NCBI GenBank assembly: GCA_910578785.1
Contig: CAJTSJ010000020.1
Location: forward strand, 1-49,472
Source: an uncultured Muribaculum sp.
GTDB taxonomy: Bacteria > Bacteroidota > Bacteroidia > Bacteroidales > Muribaculaceae
Direction of reading: 5' to 3'
Length of the DNA stretch: 49,472 bases
The position numbers and the translations under genes are program-made. Shown one piece after another: positions 33,958-43,159 of the stretch. Position 1 is the first letter of the stretch. Every line of letters begins with the position of its first letter. The notes under the pieces were generated by a model that searched no databases, was not told where the DNA came from, and saw only the letters and a program-made list of their open reading frames with translations.

Positions 33958-35241
33958 TTAGTTTGATGTTTGGATGCGTGTAACTTTGATGTTGTCAAGG
34001 AACCAGCGGTAGTAGCCGGAATTGAGTCCGAACTGTGTGGAGCGAATCATTATACGGGTGTCGGCAGTTACGCCTTTGATGATGACGGATTCGTTCTTCC
34101 ACTGCCAGTTGATGGTCTTGTCTGAGTTGTCGATGGGTTCGAGCGGCAGGCTGAGTATGGAATTTTCACCTTGTGCCATTGCGCCGTCGCCTTCGATTTC
34201 AACAGATACGGTGACTTTGTCGGTGCCGTTTTTGGCGATGGAGAATGACAGCTCTATATCGGCCATCTGTCCTTCGGGAATGTCAAGCGGATTCTTTATG
34301 CACACTCCTGTCTGGTTGCTGCTCTTGCCCATCTTGATATATCCGTCGGCCACGTACAGACAGCTTCCTGTCGGGTTGAGGTCTATCAGGGTGCTGCCGA
34401 AGATTTCGCGGATCTGTTCGTTGCCGCCGCCGTATATCGGGAGGGTCTTGCCGTTCTTACCGTTGATGCTGCCTACCTGGTCCTGGCATTTGTCGGGGAA
34501 CTGTAAAGCTATCTGGTGTGCCCAGTCAAACACTTCGGTGAAGTAGACGTGGCCCGCTGTCATGCCGTCGGGAGTATATGTGCCCTGCTGTCTTACTGCT
34601 ATCGGGTATTCGGTCTTTCCGGCCAGGATGACGATGTCGGCTTTGCGTGGTGAGTTGGTGGTGTTTGGGCTGATGTTCAGTTTCACCGTTGTAAGCCCGG
34701 GCTCTCCTGATTTTGCATCGGCCGATATCCAGTCGCATCCTTCGGGCACGACCATAGACCATGTATAGTTGGTCTCCACTGTGAAAGAAGGCGAGGCCCC
34801 GAATATATCGGCACCCTCTTTGCTGAGGGGAATCGAGACCGTTGAGATTGCCATTTCTATGGCTTTCATCTTCTGGGTGACGCCCACTTGTTCGGGTTTG
34901 CCTCCGTTGAGCTGGAACTCGATGACTCCTTTGCGCTCTTCGCCGGTGAAGTTTTCGTCGGCGGTGACGTGTATCGTGATGCGTCCGCGGTCGCCGCTCT
35001 CATAGTTGATGTGTACCCATTCGGGTGCGTAGGCCACTTTCCATCCGTCGTTTGCTCCGAGCTGGAACGTGGCGGCCGATCCGTCGGCGGTTAAGCCGTT
35101 GTCTTCAAGTACCAGTTCGGTCTCGGTGGCGTCGATGTAAGGCGGAAGTTCCTTTTCGTTGTCGCATCCGGTGATGACCATCTGTCCGCAGAACAGGGCC
35201 GCGCTGAGTGCTATGTATGTGAATTTGTTTCTTAGATTCAT
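33958..35241 (-). CDS. BACON-domain surface lipoprotein, PUL member
   Basis: This protein has 427 residues from the ATG at 35241, which starts a lipoprotein signal peptide ending in ITGC; a longer frame upstream overlaps the preceding gene and lacks sense. Two BACON-like beta domains (about 35-115 and 125-215) carry the pattern W-V-H-I and V-T-Q-K-M. The C-terminal half (about 225-427) is a beta-sandwich ending in GYYRWFLDNIKVT, like a carbohydrate-binding module, shared in form with the next gene. Acidic residues after the Cys suggest surface display. It probably binds the substrate on the cell surface like SusE/SusF proteins (inference). Confidence 0.85.
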   Translation of the reverse strand: MNLRNKFTYIALSAALFCGQMVITGCDNEKELPPYIDATETELVLEDNGLTADGSAATFQLGANDGWKVAYAPEWVHINYESGDRGRITIHVTADENFTGEERKGVIEFQLNGGKPEQVGVTQKMKAIEMAISTVSIPLSKEGADIFGASPSFTVETNYTWSMVVPEGCDWISADAKSGEPGLTTVKLNISPNTTNSPRKADIVILAGKTEYPIAVRQQGTYTPDGMTAGHVYFTEVFDWAHQIALQFPDKCQDQVGSINGKNGKTLPIYGGGNEQIREIFGSTLIDLNPTGSCLYVADGYIKMGKSSNQTGVCIKNPLDIPEGQMADIELSFSIAKNGTDKVTVSVEIEGDGAMAQGENSILSLPLEPIDNSDKTINWQWKNESVIIKGVTADTRIMIRSTQFGLNSGYYRWFLDNIKVTRIQTSN

Positions 35242-35258
35242 GTCAAGGTGTTGTTTGC

Positions 35259-36200
35259 TTAGTTGGTGGGAACTTCTTTGAGCTGAATGTTGTCGAGGAA
35301 CCAGCGGCAATACTTGTTGGCGCCTTCGCCGTTCGTATGTATGCTGATCTTGGTCTCGGAAGAGATGCCTATAAGATTCACTTCCATCGGGTTCCAGGTC
35401 CATCTTTCTGTAGGAATCATCGCGTCGCTTATCGGTTTGCCTGTTGTGGCGATGGTTCCGGGGCCTTCGATTATTTCTACTACCACAGGAACTGTGTCGC
35501 CGTTGCCTCCGCCGTCTGCACAGGTGTCGAACGACAGTCTGGCGTTGACATTGCCTTCGGCGTCGATGGCGGGCAGGATAACTCCGGTGTCAAAGTTGGA
35601 GTTGGAGTTGAAGTGGATGTAGTGCATGTAGAGGTTGATGCTTTTTCGCTCGGGATTCCAGTCGGTGAGCTTGCTGTTTGCCGTCCATGCCTCTTTGCCT
35701 TTGTCGTCGGAGTAGATGTTCCATCTGTTGCTGTTGCCGGCTCCGGCCGCTACAGGGTCTGAACCCGGTTTGGCGATAGGTATGGCCCAGTCAAACGATT
35801 CGGCGTAGAATACCCGTGCAAGATCTAATTCGGCTAAGGTCTGGGTCACTTTGATATTCTCCACAAGGTGATGGCTCCTTACTGTAAGATTGCCCGTGCG
35901 GGGCGCTTCCGTGTCGTTGGATTCGGCTTTGATAGTTACCCATTGGTAACCTTCGCCGGTTGGTTTGTTGACAGAAAGCCAAGATTGGTCGCTTAAGATT
36001 TCGTATCCTTTGTTGGCTACGACAAGAATAGTGGCGTCGGATCCGGTGGATAGCTGGCCATTGCGAGTGATTTCGACTTGCGACTTGTCGACTGACAGTC
36101 GCGGGCCGGCCTCATCTGCCTGATCTTCTACTCCACAAGCCGCTGTTGAAAGCAAAAGGGCTAGGCCTGAGAGTCGCGCAAGGTAATTGAGCATTTTCAT
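35259..36200 (-). CDS. BACON-domain surface lipoprotein, first gene of PUL operon
   Basis: This 313-residue lipoprotein has the lipobox TAAC and an acidic stretch after the Cys. One BACON domain (about 35-115, with QSWLSVNKPTG and IKVTQTLAEL) is followed by a C-terminal sandwich domain (about 125-313) ending in KYCRWFLDNIQLKE. That ending is similar to the end of the next gene product, so the two are likely distant duplicates. It is the first gene after the PUL promoter at 36344-36374. I infer a role in substrate binding at the surface. Confidence 0.85.
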   Translation of the reverse strand: MKMLNYLARLSGLALLLSTAACGVEDQADEAGPRLSVDKSQVEITRNGQLSTGSDATILVVANKGYEILSDQSWLSVNKPTGEGYQWVTIKAESNDTEAPRTGNLTVRSHHLVENIKVTQTLAELDLARVFYAESFDWAIPIAKPGSDPVAAGAGNSNRWNIYSDDKGKEAWTANSKLTDWNPERKSINLYMHYIHFNSNSNFDTGVILPAIDAEGNVNARLSFDTCADGGGNGDTVPVVVEIIEGPGTIATTGKPISDAMIPTERWTWNPMEVNLIGISSETKISIHTNGEGANKYCRWFLDNIQLKEVPTN

Positions 36201-36328
36201 TGAGAAATTGTAGTGGTTGAATTTTAAGTTAAGGTTTAAATTGTAAAAATAATGTATTAGAGATTGTCGAATTAAATCTCCGAAATTAGATTAGGATTGA
36301 GGGACGATAACCGTTTATGATAGGTTTA

Positions 36329-36374
36329 TGTTTCATTTCGAAACAAAGGTAATTGCTGTTTGCGTCTTGTCAAA
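36329..36374 (-). promoter_or_regulatory. PUL operon promoter with shared operator-like motif
   Basis: On the minus strand TTTG (36374-36371), a 19-base spacer and TACCTTTG (36351-36344) form a consensus promoter. It continues directly into CGAAATGAAAC (36340-36330), which covers the expected transcription start. The same -7 context and motif recur at 38278-38323 (21 of 23 bases identical). Confidence 0.7.
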
Positions 36375-36459
36375 ATAATATGACATAAATTTTTCGCGCT
36401 ACAACATTTTTTGGGTAAAATGGTTTGCGCGGATTCATTATTTTAATATATATAAATAG

Positions 36460-36500
36460 ATAAGAGCGTGTTGGCAAATAGTTGTTAAACACACTCTTAT
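36460..36500 (-). terminator. terminator-like hairpin after the second phosphoesterase
   Basis: A 13-bp stem (36460-36472 with 36488-36500, one C-A mismatch). On the minus strand its 3' arm ends in CTCTTAT and T-rich sequence follows. It lies 73 bases past the stop of the phosphoesterase gene. Confidence 0.6.
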
Positions 36501-36572
36501 CTTGACATCTTTCAGCGGATGCGGTCAGTCGCCGTCAGTCCGTTGAATTGTAAATAGCTGGTTGTCAGCGGG

Positions 36573-38063
36573 CTATTTGCGCTTTTCAGTGGTAGTGTAT
36601 ACGTTGCCGTATGTGTCGGTGGCGCGTACGGTTATCGTCTTCCATTTGCGTTTCGATGGTTTGTAAAGAAACATGTGGTCGTTTCGTTTCGTAGGTTCTG
36701 CGCTTGGCCGTTTCTCCCATGGGTTTTTGCCCTGAAGCAGTTTGACTGCCTGCGGGTCGAGAATGAATTCGTTGTTTAGTGTGACCCATTCGCCGTTGTC
36801 CTCTTTAAGTTCGACCTTCCAGTCGGTATGCCAGAAGAATACGTTGACGAGAATGCTGTCGTTGTCTATCTTTTCGGGTTTGCCGTCTTTGTCCTTCCCG
36901 AATCGGTAAGATGCTTCATAGGGCTGATATATCTTAATCTGGTAATCGCGCGGCGTGGCAGAACCCTTATAGTAATTGTTGACTATCTTGTTTCCGTCAA
37001 ATTCATACATGGCAAATCCTCGGGGACTTCCGTCGTCGCATATGTCGCCGTTCCAGAAAGCTCCCATCATTGACGCAAGCGTCTGTTCGGTTATGTTGGG
37101 GGCTATATCGGTCTTGAAGTTGTAGTGGGTGTGTCCGGTGAGTATCCTTACGTCGTTGAAGTCCTTGAGCAGTTCATACAGCTGGTCGGCGTTGTTTATA
37201 TGCGCCGGCGCATTGCGTCGTTTGGTAGGTATGTGCATGGCCACTATCAGCGACTTGTCTTTATCGACGTATGACAGGTCTTTTTTCAGCCAGTCAAGCT
37301 GTTGTGGCGTTATTTCGCCGGTGTAGTCGCCGCGCCCGCGTATTCCGCTCATAAGTACGTCGTCGAGTGCCACGAGGTGCCAGTCGCCGATGTTGCATGA
37401 GTAGTATGTGGGTCCGAAGAAGTCGCGGAAGTCTTTGTCCGACATGGTGTCGTCGTGAACAAATTCGTTGTGGTCGTGGTTGCCGATAACGGGGAACACG
37501 GGTATACCCATGCGCGATATGTGGGTGTTGTATGAATCGTACAGGCCTGGATTGTTCCATACGATGTCGCCGAGGCTTATTCCATAGACATTGCCGCTTA
37601 AAGTGTTGGCGAATTCTATCATCCCGGGCATTATCTGCTCGTCGAGCATGGCTATTTCCACCAGATCGCCGGGCTGTATGTCGGCCATGGCCATCAACTG
37701 GAATTTTGTGGCTTTCGGTTGGCTTTTGAGGTTGAAGTCTATCTGAAGGGGGGTCTTGCGGTCGCCGAAGTCGATTTCTTCATATATCTTGGGTTTACCG
37801 TTTTCAATCGGAATCTCGCAGTCTGATGGCACCGACACGAATACATGCTGACGGCCTGACGTGTTCATCTGATATACTCCGTTGTCGTCTGTGGCTACTA
37901 CGTTGACTCCGTCACTGACTACTACGCCTTGCCTCGGCTTTCCGTCGACTGTCACTCGTCCGGCCAGATTGCGTCCTGATAGAGGGCGTATCTGCTCTGT
38001 CTCGGCTCCATGGATGGCCGAGAATGATAAAAACGAAAGGATAAGAAGCGCGGTTGATTTCAT
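36573..38063 (-). CDS. calcineurin-like phosphoesterase, periplasmic paralog
   Basis: This 496-residue protein is closely similar along its whole length to the phosphoesterase at 27708-29243: the same GRVTVDG N-terminal beta domain, GNVYGISLGD, VIGNHDHNEF, GPTYYSCNIG and the same C-terminal domain. Metal motifs are MADIQPGD (again Gln in place of the usual His), SLGDIVW, GNHDHNE, MHIPTKRRN and GHTHYN. It has a plain Sec signal peptide ending in IHGAET without lipobox, so it should be soluble in the periplasm, unlike the lipoprotein paralog. It is a single-gene unit under a promoter sharing the PUL motif. The substrate is probably the same phosphorylated glycan (inference). Confidence 0.9.
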   Translation of the reverse strand: MKSTALLILSFLSFSAIHGAETEQIRPLSGRNLAGRVTVDGKPRQGVVVSDGVNVVATDDNGVYQMNTSGRQHVFVSVPSDCEIPIENGKPKIYEEIDFGDRKTPLQIDFNLKSQPKATKFQLMAMADIQPGDLVEIAMLDEQIMPGMIEFANTLSGNVYGISLGDIVWNNPGLYDSYNTHISRMGIPVFPVIGNHDHNEFVHDDTMSDKDFRDFFGPTYYSCNIGDWHLVALDDVLMSGIRGRGDYTGEITPQQLDWLKKDLSYVDKDKSLIVAMHIPTKRRNAPAHINNADQLYELLKDFNDVRILTGHTHYNFKTDIAPNITEQTLASMMGAFWNGDICDDGSPRGFAMYEFDGNKIVNNYYKGSATPRDYQIKIYQPYEASYRFGKDKDGKPEKIDNDSILVNVFFWHTDWKVELKEDNGEWVTLNNEFILDPQAVKLLQGKNPWEKRPSAEPTKRNDHMFLYKPSKRKWKTITVRATDTYGNVYTTTEKRK

Positions 38064-38260
38064 TTTAGGTTAGAAAATTAATTGTTTGGCTTAATCAAAT
38101 CGCCTGTATACACTGTTACAACTTGTTAGGGTAAAAGGAAAAATTCTTGTCCGATATCCATAATCACGAAGACTAATGTATGGTATTTACATTTGAGGTA
38201 TAGTATATGTTATTAAAAACTATGGTATGATTGAATTATATCGTTTGACTGTTTGTGAAT

Positions 38261-38323
38261 GCGAAATGAAACGTATGTGTTTCATTTCGCAACAAAAGTA
38301 GTTATCATATTTTGATTGGCAAA
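38261..38323 (-). promoter_or_regulatory. promoter with 12-bp inverted repeat, second phosphoesterase gene
   Basis: On the minus strand TTTG (38323-38320), a 19-base spacer and TACTTTTG (38300-38293) form the promoter. Immediately downstream GCGAAATGAAAC (38261-38272) and GTTTCATTTCGC (38279-38290) are a perfect 12-bp inverted repeat with a 6-base spacer, covering the start site. It may be an operator or a 5'-end mRNA hairpin. The rest of the 296-bp gap (38064-38359) shows no gene. Confidence 0.7.
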
Positions 38324-38359
38324 ATTTATTAAAGGGAAAATTATGATTGTAACTAAGTT

Positions 38360-38830
38360 TTAACATCCCAGTCTTTCGATTAGCTCTTTAGGCGATGCCG
38401 CGAGCATAGGATGGCGCCAGCCGGGAGCTATCTGGTACATGGGTTTAAGCACAAATTCGCGTAGGTGCATCCGTGGATGGGGCACAGTCAGGCGTTCTGT
38501 GTTGATAATCTCCTCGTCAATGGCTATTATGTCGATGTCGATGACCCGGTCTATGTAGAGGCCGTCGGCGTCGCGGTGAGGCGATGGTGATATGGTGCGT
38601 TCGATTCTCTGAAGGGTGTCAAGCAGTTCCAAAGGGCTCTTGTCCCAGTCTATTGCGATGCCGATGTTCTGGAACTCGTTCTGCGATTCGAATCCCCACG
38701 GGGCTGTGGTGATATAGTCGGAGCGGACGGCGGCGCTTCGGCTATAAAACTCAATCAGGGCGATAGCCTGCTCGATTACGGCATGGCTGTCGCCCTGATT
38801 TGAGCCTATGTTGATGTAGGCTACGGACAT
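38360..38830 (-). CDS. folK: 2-amino-4-hydroxy-6-hydroxymethyldihydropteridine pyrophosphokinase
   Basis: This 156-residue cytoplasmic enzyme transfers pyrophosphate from ATP to the pterin in folate synthesis. The N-terminal YINIGSNQGD, the central RIERT and the signature DRVIDIDIIAIDEEII followed by LTVPHPRMHLREFVL are clear, and the length is normal. It lies 22 bases after infB on the same strand and probably forms the end of the rimP-nusA-infB transcript. No hairpin is evident right after the stop. Confidence 0.96.
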   Translation of the reverse strand: MSVAYINIGSNQGDSHAVIEQAIALIEFYSRSAAVRSDYITTAPWGFESQNEFQNIGIAIDWDKSPLELLDTLQRIERTISPSPHRDADGLYIDRVIDIDIIAIDEEIINTERLTVPHPRMHLREFVLKPMYQIAPGWRHPMLAASPKELIERLGC

Positions 38831-38852
38831 ATTCCGTTTCTATTGAGAGTCC

Positions 38853-41852
38853 TTACAGAGTCTTTTTTACTTCAACTTCTTCGAAGGCTTCGATAAGGTC
38901 GCCTTCCTGCAGGTCGTTGTAGCCTGCGATGCTCAGACCGCAGTCATAGCCTGAAAGCACTTCCTTGACATCGTCCTTGAAACGCTTGAGCGAACCAAGG
39001 TCGCCGGTGTAGCGCACGATGCCGTCGCGGATCAGGCGCACTTTGCAGGAGCGCTTGATTTTGCCTTCGCGGACGATTGCGCCGGCGATGGTTCCGACCT
39101 TGGAGATGCGGTATGTCTGGAGCACTTCTGCAGTGCCGACAACCTCCTCCTTGATTTCGGGGGCAAGCATACCGGCCATGGCGTCCTTGACCTCTTCGAT
39201 GGCCTGGTAGATGACAGAGTAAAGGCGTATTTCGACTCCGTCGCGTTCGGCGGCACGCCGGGCGGCGAGCGACGGGCGCACCTGGAATCCGATTATGATG
39301 GCGTCGGATGCGGCTGCCAATGTCACGTCGCTTTCCGATATGGCGCCGACTGCCTTGTGAAGCACATTGACCTGGACTTCTTCGGTCGACAGTTTTATGA
39401 GCGAGTCGGAGAGCGCTTCGATTGAACCGTCGACGTCGCCCTTGACGATGATGTTCAGTTCGTGGAAGTTGCCGATGGCTCGGCGGCGTCCTATCTCCTC
39501 GAGGGTCATTCGCTTGTTGGTGCGGAGTCCGAGTTCGCGCTGGAGCTGTTCGCGCTTGTTGGCGATTTCGCGGGCTTCCTGCTCGGTCTCAAGCACATTG
39601 AACGTGTCGCCGGCCGTAGGAGCACCGTTCAGTCCGAGCACGAGTACCGGAGTTGCAGGGCCTGCCTCTTTGATGCGCTGGTTGCGTTCGTTGAACATCG
39701 CTTTAATCTTGCCGTAGTGGGTACCGGCAAGCACTATGTCGCCTATGCGTAGTGTTCCGTTGTTGACAAGCACTGTGGCTATGTAGCCTCGTCCCTTGTC
39801 GAGTGACGATTCGATGATTGAACCGGTGGCGAGTCTTGACGGATTGGCTTTAAGGTCGAGCATTTCCGCTTCGAGAAGCACCTTCTCCATAAGCTCTTTT
39901 ACGCCGAGGCCCTTCTTGGCCGAGATGTCCTGTGACTGGTATTTGCCGCCCCAGTCCTCTACGAGGTAGTTCATGGCCGCCAGTTCTTCCTTTATCTTGT
40001 CGGGGTTGGCGGTGGGTTTGTCTATCTTGTTGATGGCAAACACGATGGGCACACCTGCCGCTGAAGCATGATTGATCGCCTCGACGGTCTGAGGCATGAC
40101 GTTGTCGTCGGCCGCCACGATGATGATACACAGGTCGGTGACTTTCGCTCCGCGGGCACGCATCGCTGTAAACGCTTCGTGTCCGGGGGTGTCGAGGAAT
40201 GTGATGCGTCGGCCGTCTTCGAGCTTGACATTGTAGGCTCCGATGTGCTGGGTTATACCGCCCGCTTCACCGGCTATGACATTGGCGTTTCGGATGTAGT
40301 CGAGCAATGAAGTCTTACCGTGGTCGACGTGTCCCATTACCGTGACAATCGGCGGGCGTGTCACGAGGTCGTCCTCTTCGTCTTCTTCCTGGTGTATGGC
40401 TTCGACTACTTCTGCCGATACGAATTCGGTCTTGTAGCCGAATTCATCGGCTACGATGTTGATGGTCTCGGCATCAAGGCGCTGGTTGATTGAAACCATT
40501 ACGCCAAGGTTCATGCACGTTGCTATGACGTTGTTGACCGGAACGTCCATCATCACCGCAAGGTCATTGGCGGTAACGAATTCAGTAAGCTTCAGAATCT
40601 TGCTTTCTGCGGCTTCCATCTCTGCGGCTTCACGCTCGCGTGAGTGGAACGCCTCGCGTTTTTCCTTGCGCCATTTGACGCCCTTCTTCTGGCCTTTGTC
40701 CTTGTTTATAAGGCGGGCTAAAGTCTCTTTTACCTGCTTCTGTACGTCTTCTTCGCTGATAGGAGCGGCTACAGGACGCTTGTTGCGTTCTTTCGAGCGC
40801 GGACCCTTGTCGTGGTCGCGGCGCTGATTGCCGTTCTGTTGCGAGTTGTTGCGGTTGTCGTTGCCTGAACCCTTGCGGTCTGCCGGCTGCTGGTTGGAGG
40901 TCTTTTCAATGTCGACCTTCTCCTTGCCTATGCGGCGGCGCTTCTTGCGGTCGCCCTGGCCCGGAGCCGACGCGCCTTGACCCTGGCCCTGTTGTGCCTT
41001 GTCTTTAGCTATGCGCTCGTTGCGTCGTTCTTCTTTCGACTTTTTCTTGGGGCGGGTCTGCTGGTTGATTGCCGAAAGGTCGATTTTGCCGATGACGTTT
41101 AGCTGCGGACCATTTTTGGGAAGTTCCGTAGTGAAGATTTCCGGTTCTTCTTTGGCTGGCTGAACGGCGGGAGCCGTTTCCGTGGCTTCTTTCTTGACGG
41201 CCTCTTTGGGCTCGGCCTTCTTTTCGGCGACTACGGCCGGTTCGGCGGCTTTCTGCGGCTCGGGTTTCGGCTGTGGCTTTTCGGTTGCGACAGGCTTCTG
41301 CTTGGTCTCTTTAACCTTTTCCTCCGGCTTTTCGGGAGCGGTGGGGGCCTGTGCTGTTTGCGGAGCCTCAGACCGTGCTTCCGGTTTGGGATGTTCGGTC
41401 TGTTCGGTTTCTACGGCTTTCAACCCCGGCTTTTCTGCCTTCTCCTTGACCGGCGCCTGCACTTCAGGCTGCGGTTTGGGCTGTTCCTTGGGCTTTACTG
41501 CCTCTTTGGGCTGTGCCTGAGGAGCTTTTTTGGTGGGCTGGCCCTTGTCGTCAAGGTCGATGTGGCCAACGACGGTAGGGCGGAGAGTGGTGCCAAGTTT
41601 GATTTCCTGGTCTTCTTGTGGAACGTTTGTTTTCACTCTTTCTTTCTGGCGTCCGGAAGAGATCTGTTCCGACTTTATTTTGAGGTCCTTGTCCTTGTCG
41701 TATTCGGCCTTCAGCAAACGGTATGCGTCTTCGTCGATATGAGAGTTCGGGTTCATATCCACGCTTATACCTTTTGACTGGAGGAACTCGACCGCTGTGG
41801 ACAGGCCGATGTTTAATTCTTTTGCTACTTTGCTTGTTTTATATCTCGCCAT
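38853..41852 (-). CDS. infB: translation initiation factor IF-2
   Basis: This 999-residue GTPase brings initiator tRNA to the ribosome. The N-terminal IF2_N domain (1-55) is followed by a long charged Lys/Glu/Pro/Ala/Gln-rich region (about 60-390) of low complexity, a second IF2_N-like domain (about 420-470), then the G domain with GHVDHGKT at 507-514, DTPGHEAF and NKID, and domains II-IV to the C terminus. The length is normal for Bacteroidetes. It is third in the rimP-nusA-infB operon, 35 bases after nusA. Confidence 0.98.
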   Translation of the reverse strand: MARYKTSKVAKELNIGLSTAVEFLQSKGISVDMNPNSHIDEDAYRLLKAEYDKDKDLKIKSEQISSGRQKERVKTNVPQEDQEIKLGTTLRPTVVGHIDLDDKGQPTKKAPQAQPKEAVKPKEQPKPQPEVQAPVKEKAEKPGLKAVETEQTEHPKPEARSEAPQTAQAPTAPEKPEEKVKETKQKPVATEKPQPKPEPQKAAEPAVVAEKKAEPKEAVKKEATETAPAVQPAKEEPEIFTTELPKNGPQLNVIGKIDLSAINQQTRPKKKSKEERRNERIAKDKAQQGQGQGASAPGQGDRKKRRRIGKEKVDIEKTSNQQPADRKGSGNDNRNNSQQNGNQRRDHDKGPRSKERNKRPVAAPISEEDVQKQVKETLARLINKDKGQKKGVKWRKEKREAFHSREREAAEMEAAESKILKLTEFVTANDLAVMMDVPVNNVIATCMNLGVMVSINQRLDAETINIVADEFGYKTEFVSAEVVEAIHQEEDEEDDLVTRPPIVTVMGHVDHGKTSLLDYIRNANVIAGEAGGITQHIGAYNVKLEDGRRITFLDTPGHEAFTAMRARGAKVTDLCIIIVAADDNVMPQTVEAINHASAAGVPIVFAINKIDKPTANPDKIKEELAAMNYLVEDWGGKYQSQDISAKKGLGVKELMEKVLLEAEMLDLKANPSRLATGSIIESSLDKGRGYIATVLVNNGTLRIGDIVLAGTHYGKIKAMFNERNQRIKEAGPATPVLVLGLNGAPTAGDTFNVLETEQEAREIANKREQLQRELGLRTNKRMTLEEIGRRRAIGNFHELNIIVKGDVDGSIEALSDSLIKLSTEEVQVNVLHKAVGAISESDVTLAAASDAIIIGFQVRPSLAARRAAERDGVEIRLYSVIYQAIEEVKDAMAGMLAPEIKEEVVGTAEVLQTYRISKVGTIAGAIVREGKIKRSCKVRLIRDGIVRYTGDLGSLKRFKDDVKEVLSGYDCGLSIAGYNDLQEGDLIEAFEEVEVKKTL

Positions 41853-41887
41853 GTTATGAATTGGGGTTGTCGAAATTAGACGGTCTA

Positions 41888-43144
41888 TTAGTCTTCAAAT
41901 TCAGCCTTGAGTATTGAGAGTACGTTGTCTACGGTGCTCTCTTCAAGGTCTGCTTTCTCGATGAGGAGTTCTCGGGGAGTGGCAAGTACATTCTTGGCTG
42001 TGATACAGCCAATGTTTTTCAGCGCATCAATAACCCAAGTGTCGATTTCGTCCTTGAATTCGTCCAAATAGATGTCGTCGTTGAATTCTTCGCCGGTGTC
42101 GCGGTATACGTCAATCAGATATCCGGTCAGCTTGGAGGCAAGCTTGATGTTGAGCGCTCCCTTACCGATGGCCAAAGGCACTTCTTCGGGGCGTAGGAAC
42201 ACTTCGGCGCGCTTTTCTTCCTGGTTGAGTCGGATGGACGATACTTTCGCCGGGCTTAATGCGCGCTGTATGAACAGTTCCGGATTGGATGTGTAGTTGA
42301 TGACGTCTATGTTCTCGTTGCGCAGCTCGCGTACGATGCCGTGGATACGTGAACCCTTGACGCCCACACATGCTCCTACGGGGTCGATGCGGTCGTCGTA
42401 GCTCTCTACTGCTATCTTGGCGCGTTCGCCCGGGATTCGGGCTACTGCACGGATGTTGATGAGTCCGTCGTGGATTTCGGGAACTTCAAGCTCGAACAGA
42501 CGGCGCATAAAGTCTTCCGATGTGCGGGATACGGTGATTTTGATGTTGTTGTTTTTGTTGTCAACTTTAAGAATGACGGCTCTGATGGTCTCGCCTTTGC
42601 GGAAGAAGTCGCCGGGAATGGCTTCTGTCTTCGGCAGAATCATCTCGTTGTCTTCAGAGTCGAGGAGCAGGGTCTCTTTGCTCCATGTCTGGTATACTTC
42701 TCCTGACACGAGTTCGCCTTCACGGCCTTTGAACTGCGAGAAGATGGCTTCTTTCTGCAGGTCAAGAATCTTCGACTGCAGTGTCTGGCGAAGATTGAGG
42801 ATGGCGCGGCGTCCGAATTTCTCGAATATTATTTCACGTGTGTGCTCGTCGCCGATTTCCACGTCGGGATTCTGGTCGGCGCGTGCCTCGCTGAGAGAAA
42901 TCTGAGTGTATGGGTTGGTCACTTCCCCGTCGGGAACAACTTCGAGATTTTGGAATATCTGCACGTCGCCTTTGTCCGGGTTCATGATTACGTCAAGATT
43001 CTCGTCGGTACCGAACATCTTTGCCAGCACATTGCGGAAAGACTCTTCGAGTACTGAAATCATTGTGGTTTTGTCGATATGCTTTAGTTCCTTGAATTCG
43101 GCAAATCGTTCCACCATATTGGTGGCTTCTTCTTTTTTAGCCAT
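41888..43144 (-). CDS. nusA: transcription termination/antitermination factor NusA
   Basis: This 418-residue RNA polymerase-associated factor has an N-terminal domain (about 1-125), an S1 domain (about 130-200) and KH1/KH2 domains (about 205-350, with VGACVGVKGSRIHGIVREL and KLTGYLIDVYRD). The C-terminal part (about 355-418) is a short helical region, shorter than E. coli NusA with its two acidic repeats. It lies 15 bases after rimP in the conserved operon. In E. coli the homologous operon is self-regulated; a leader hairpin here could serve a similar purpose (inference). Confidence 0.98.
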   Translation of the reverse strand: MAKKEEATNMVERFAEFKELKHIDKTTMISVLEESFRNVLAKMFGTDENLDVIMNPDKGDVQIFQNLEVVPDGEVTNPYTQISLSEARADQNPDVEIGDEHTREIIFEKFGRRAILNLRQTLQSKILDLQKEAIFSQFKGREGELVSGEVYQTWSKETLLLDSEDNEMILPKTEAIPGDFFRKGETIRAVILKVDNKNNNIKITVSRTSEDFMRRLFELEVPEIHDGLINIRAVARIPGERAKIAVESYDDRIDPVGACVGVKGSRIHGIVRELRNENIDVINYTSNPELFIQRALSPAKVSSIRLNQEEKRAEVFLRPEEVPLAIGKGALNIKLASKLTGYLIDVYRDTGEEFNDDIYLDEFKDEIDTWVIDALKNIGCITAKNVLATPRELLIEKADLEESTVDNVLSILKAEFED

Positions 43145-43159
43145 AATATAGTTCGGGGT

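Larger units (their letters stand above)
36201..36572. other. 372-bp AT-rich intergenic region between PUL transcription units
   Basis: It holds the PUL promoter with the GTTTCATTTCG motif (36329-36374) and a hairpin after the second phosphoesterase gene (36460-36500). I see no small gene in the rest. Confidence 0.6.

Noticed and set aside
40680..41690. Repetitive Lys/Glu/Pro/Ala-rich stretch in infB as a tandem repeat or insertion
   Set aside because: Low-complexity linkers of this type are normal in IF-2 of Bacteroidetes, and the DNA shows no exact repeat unit.
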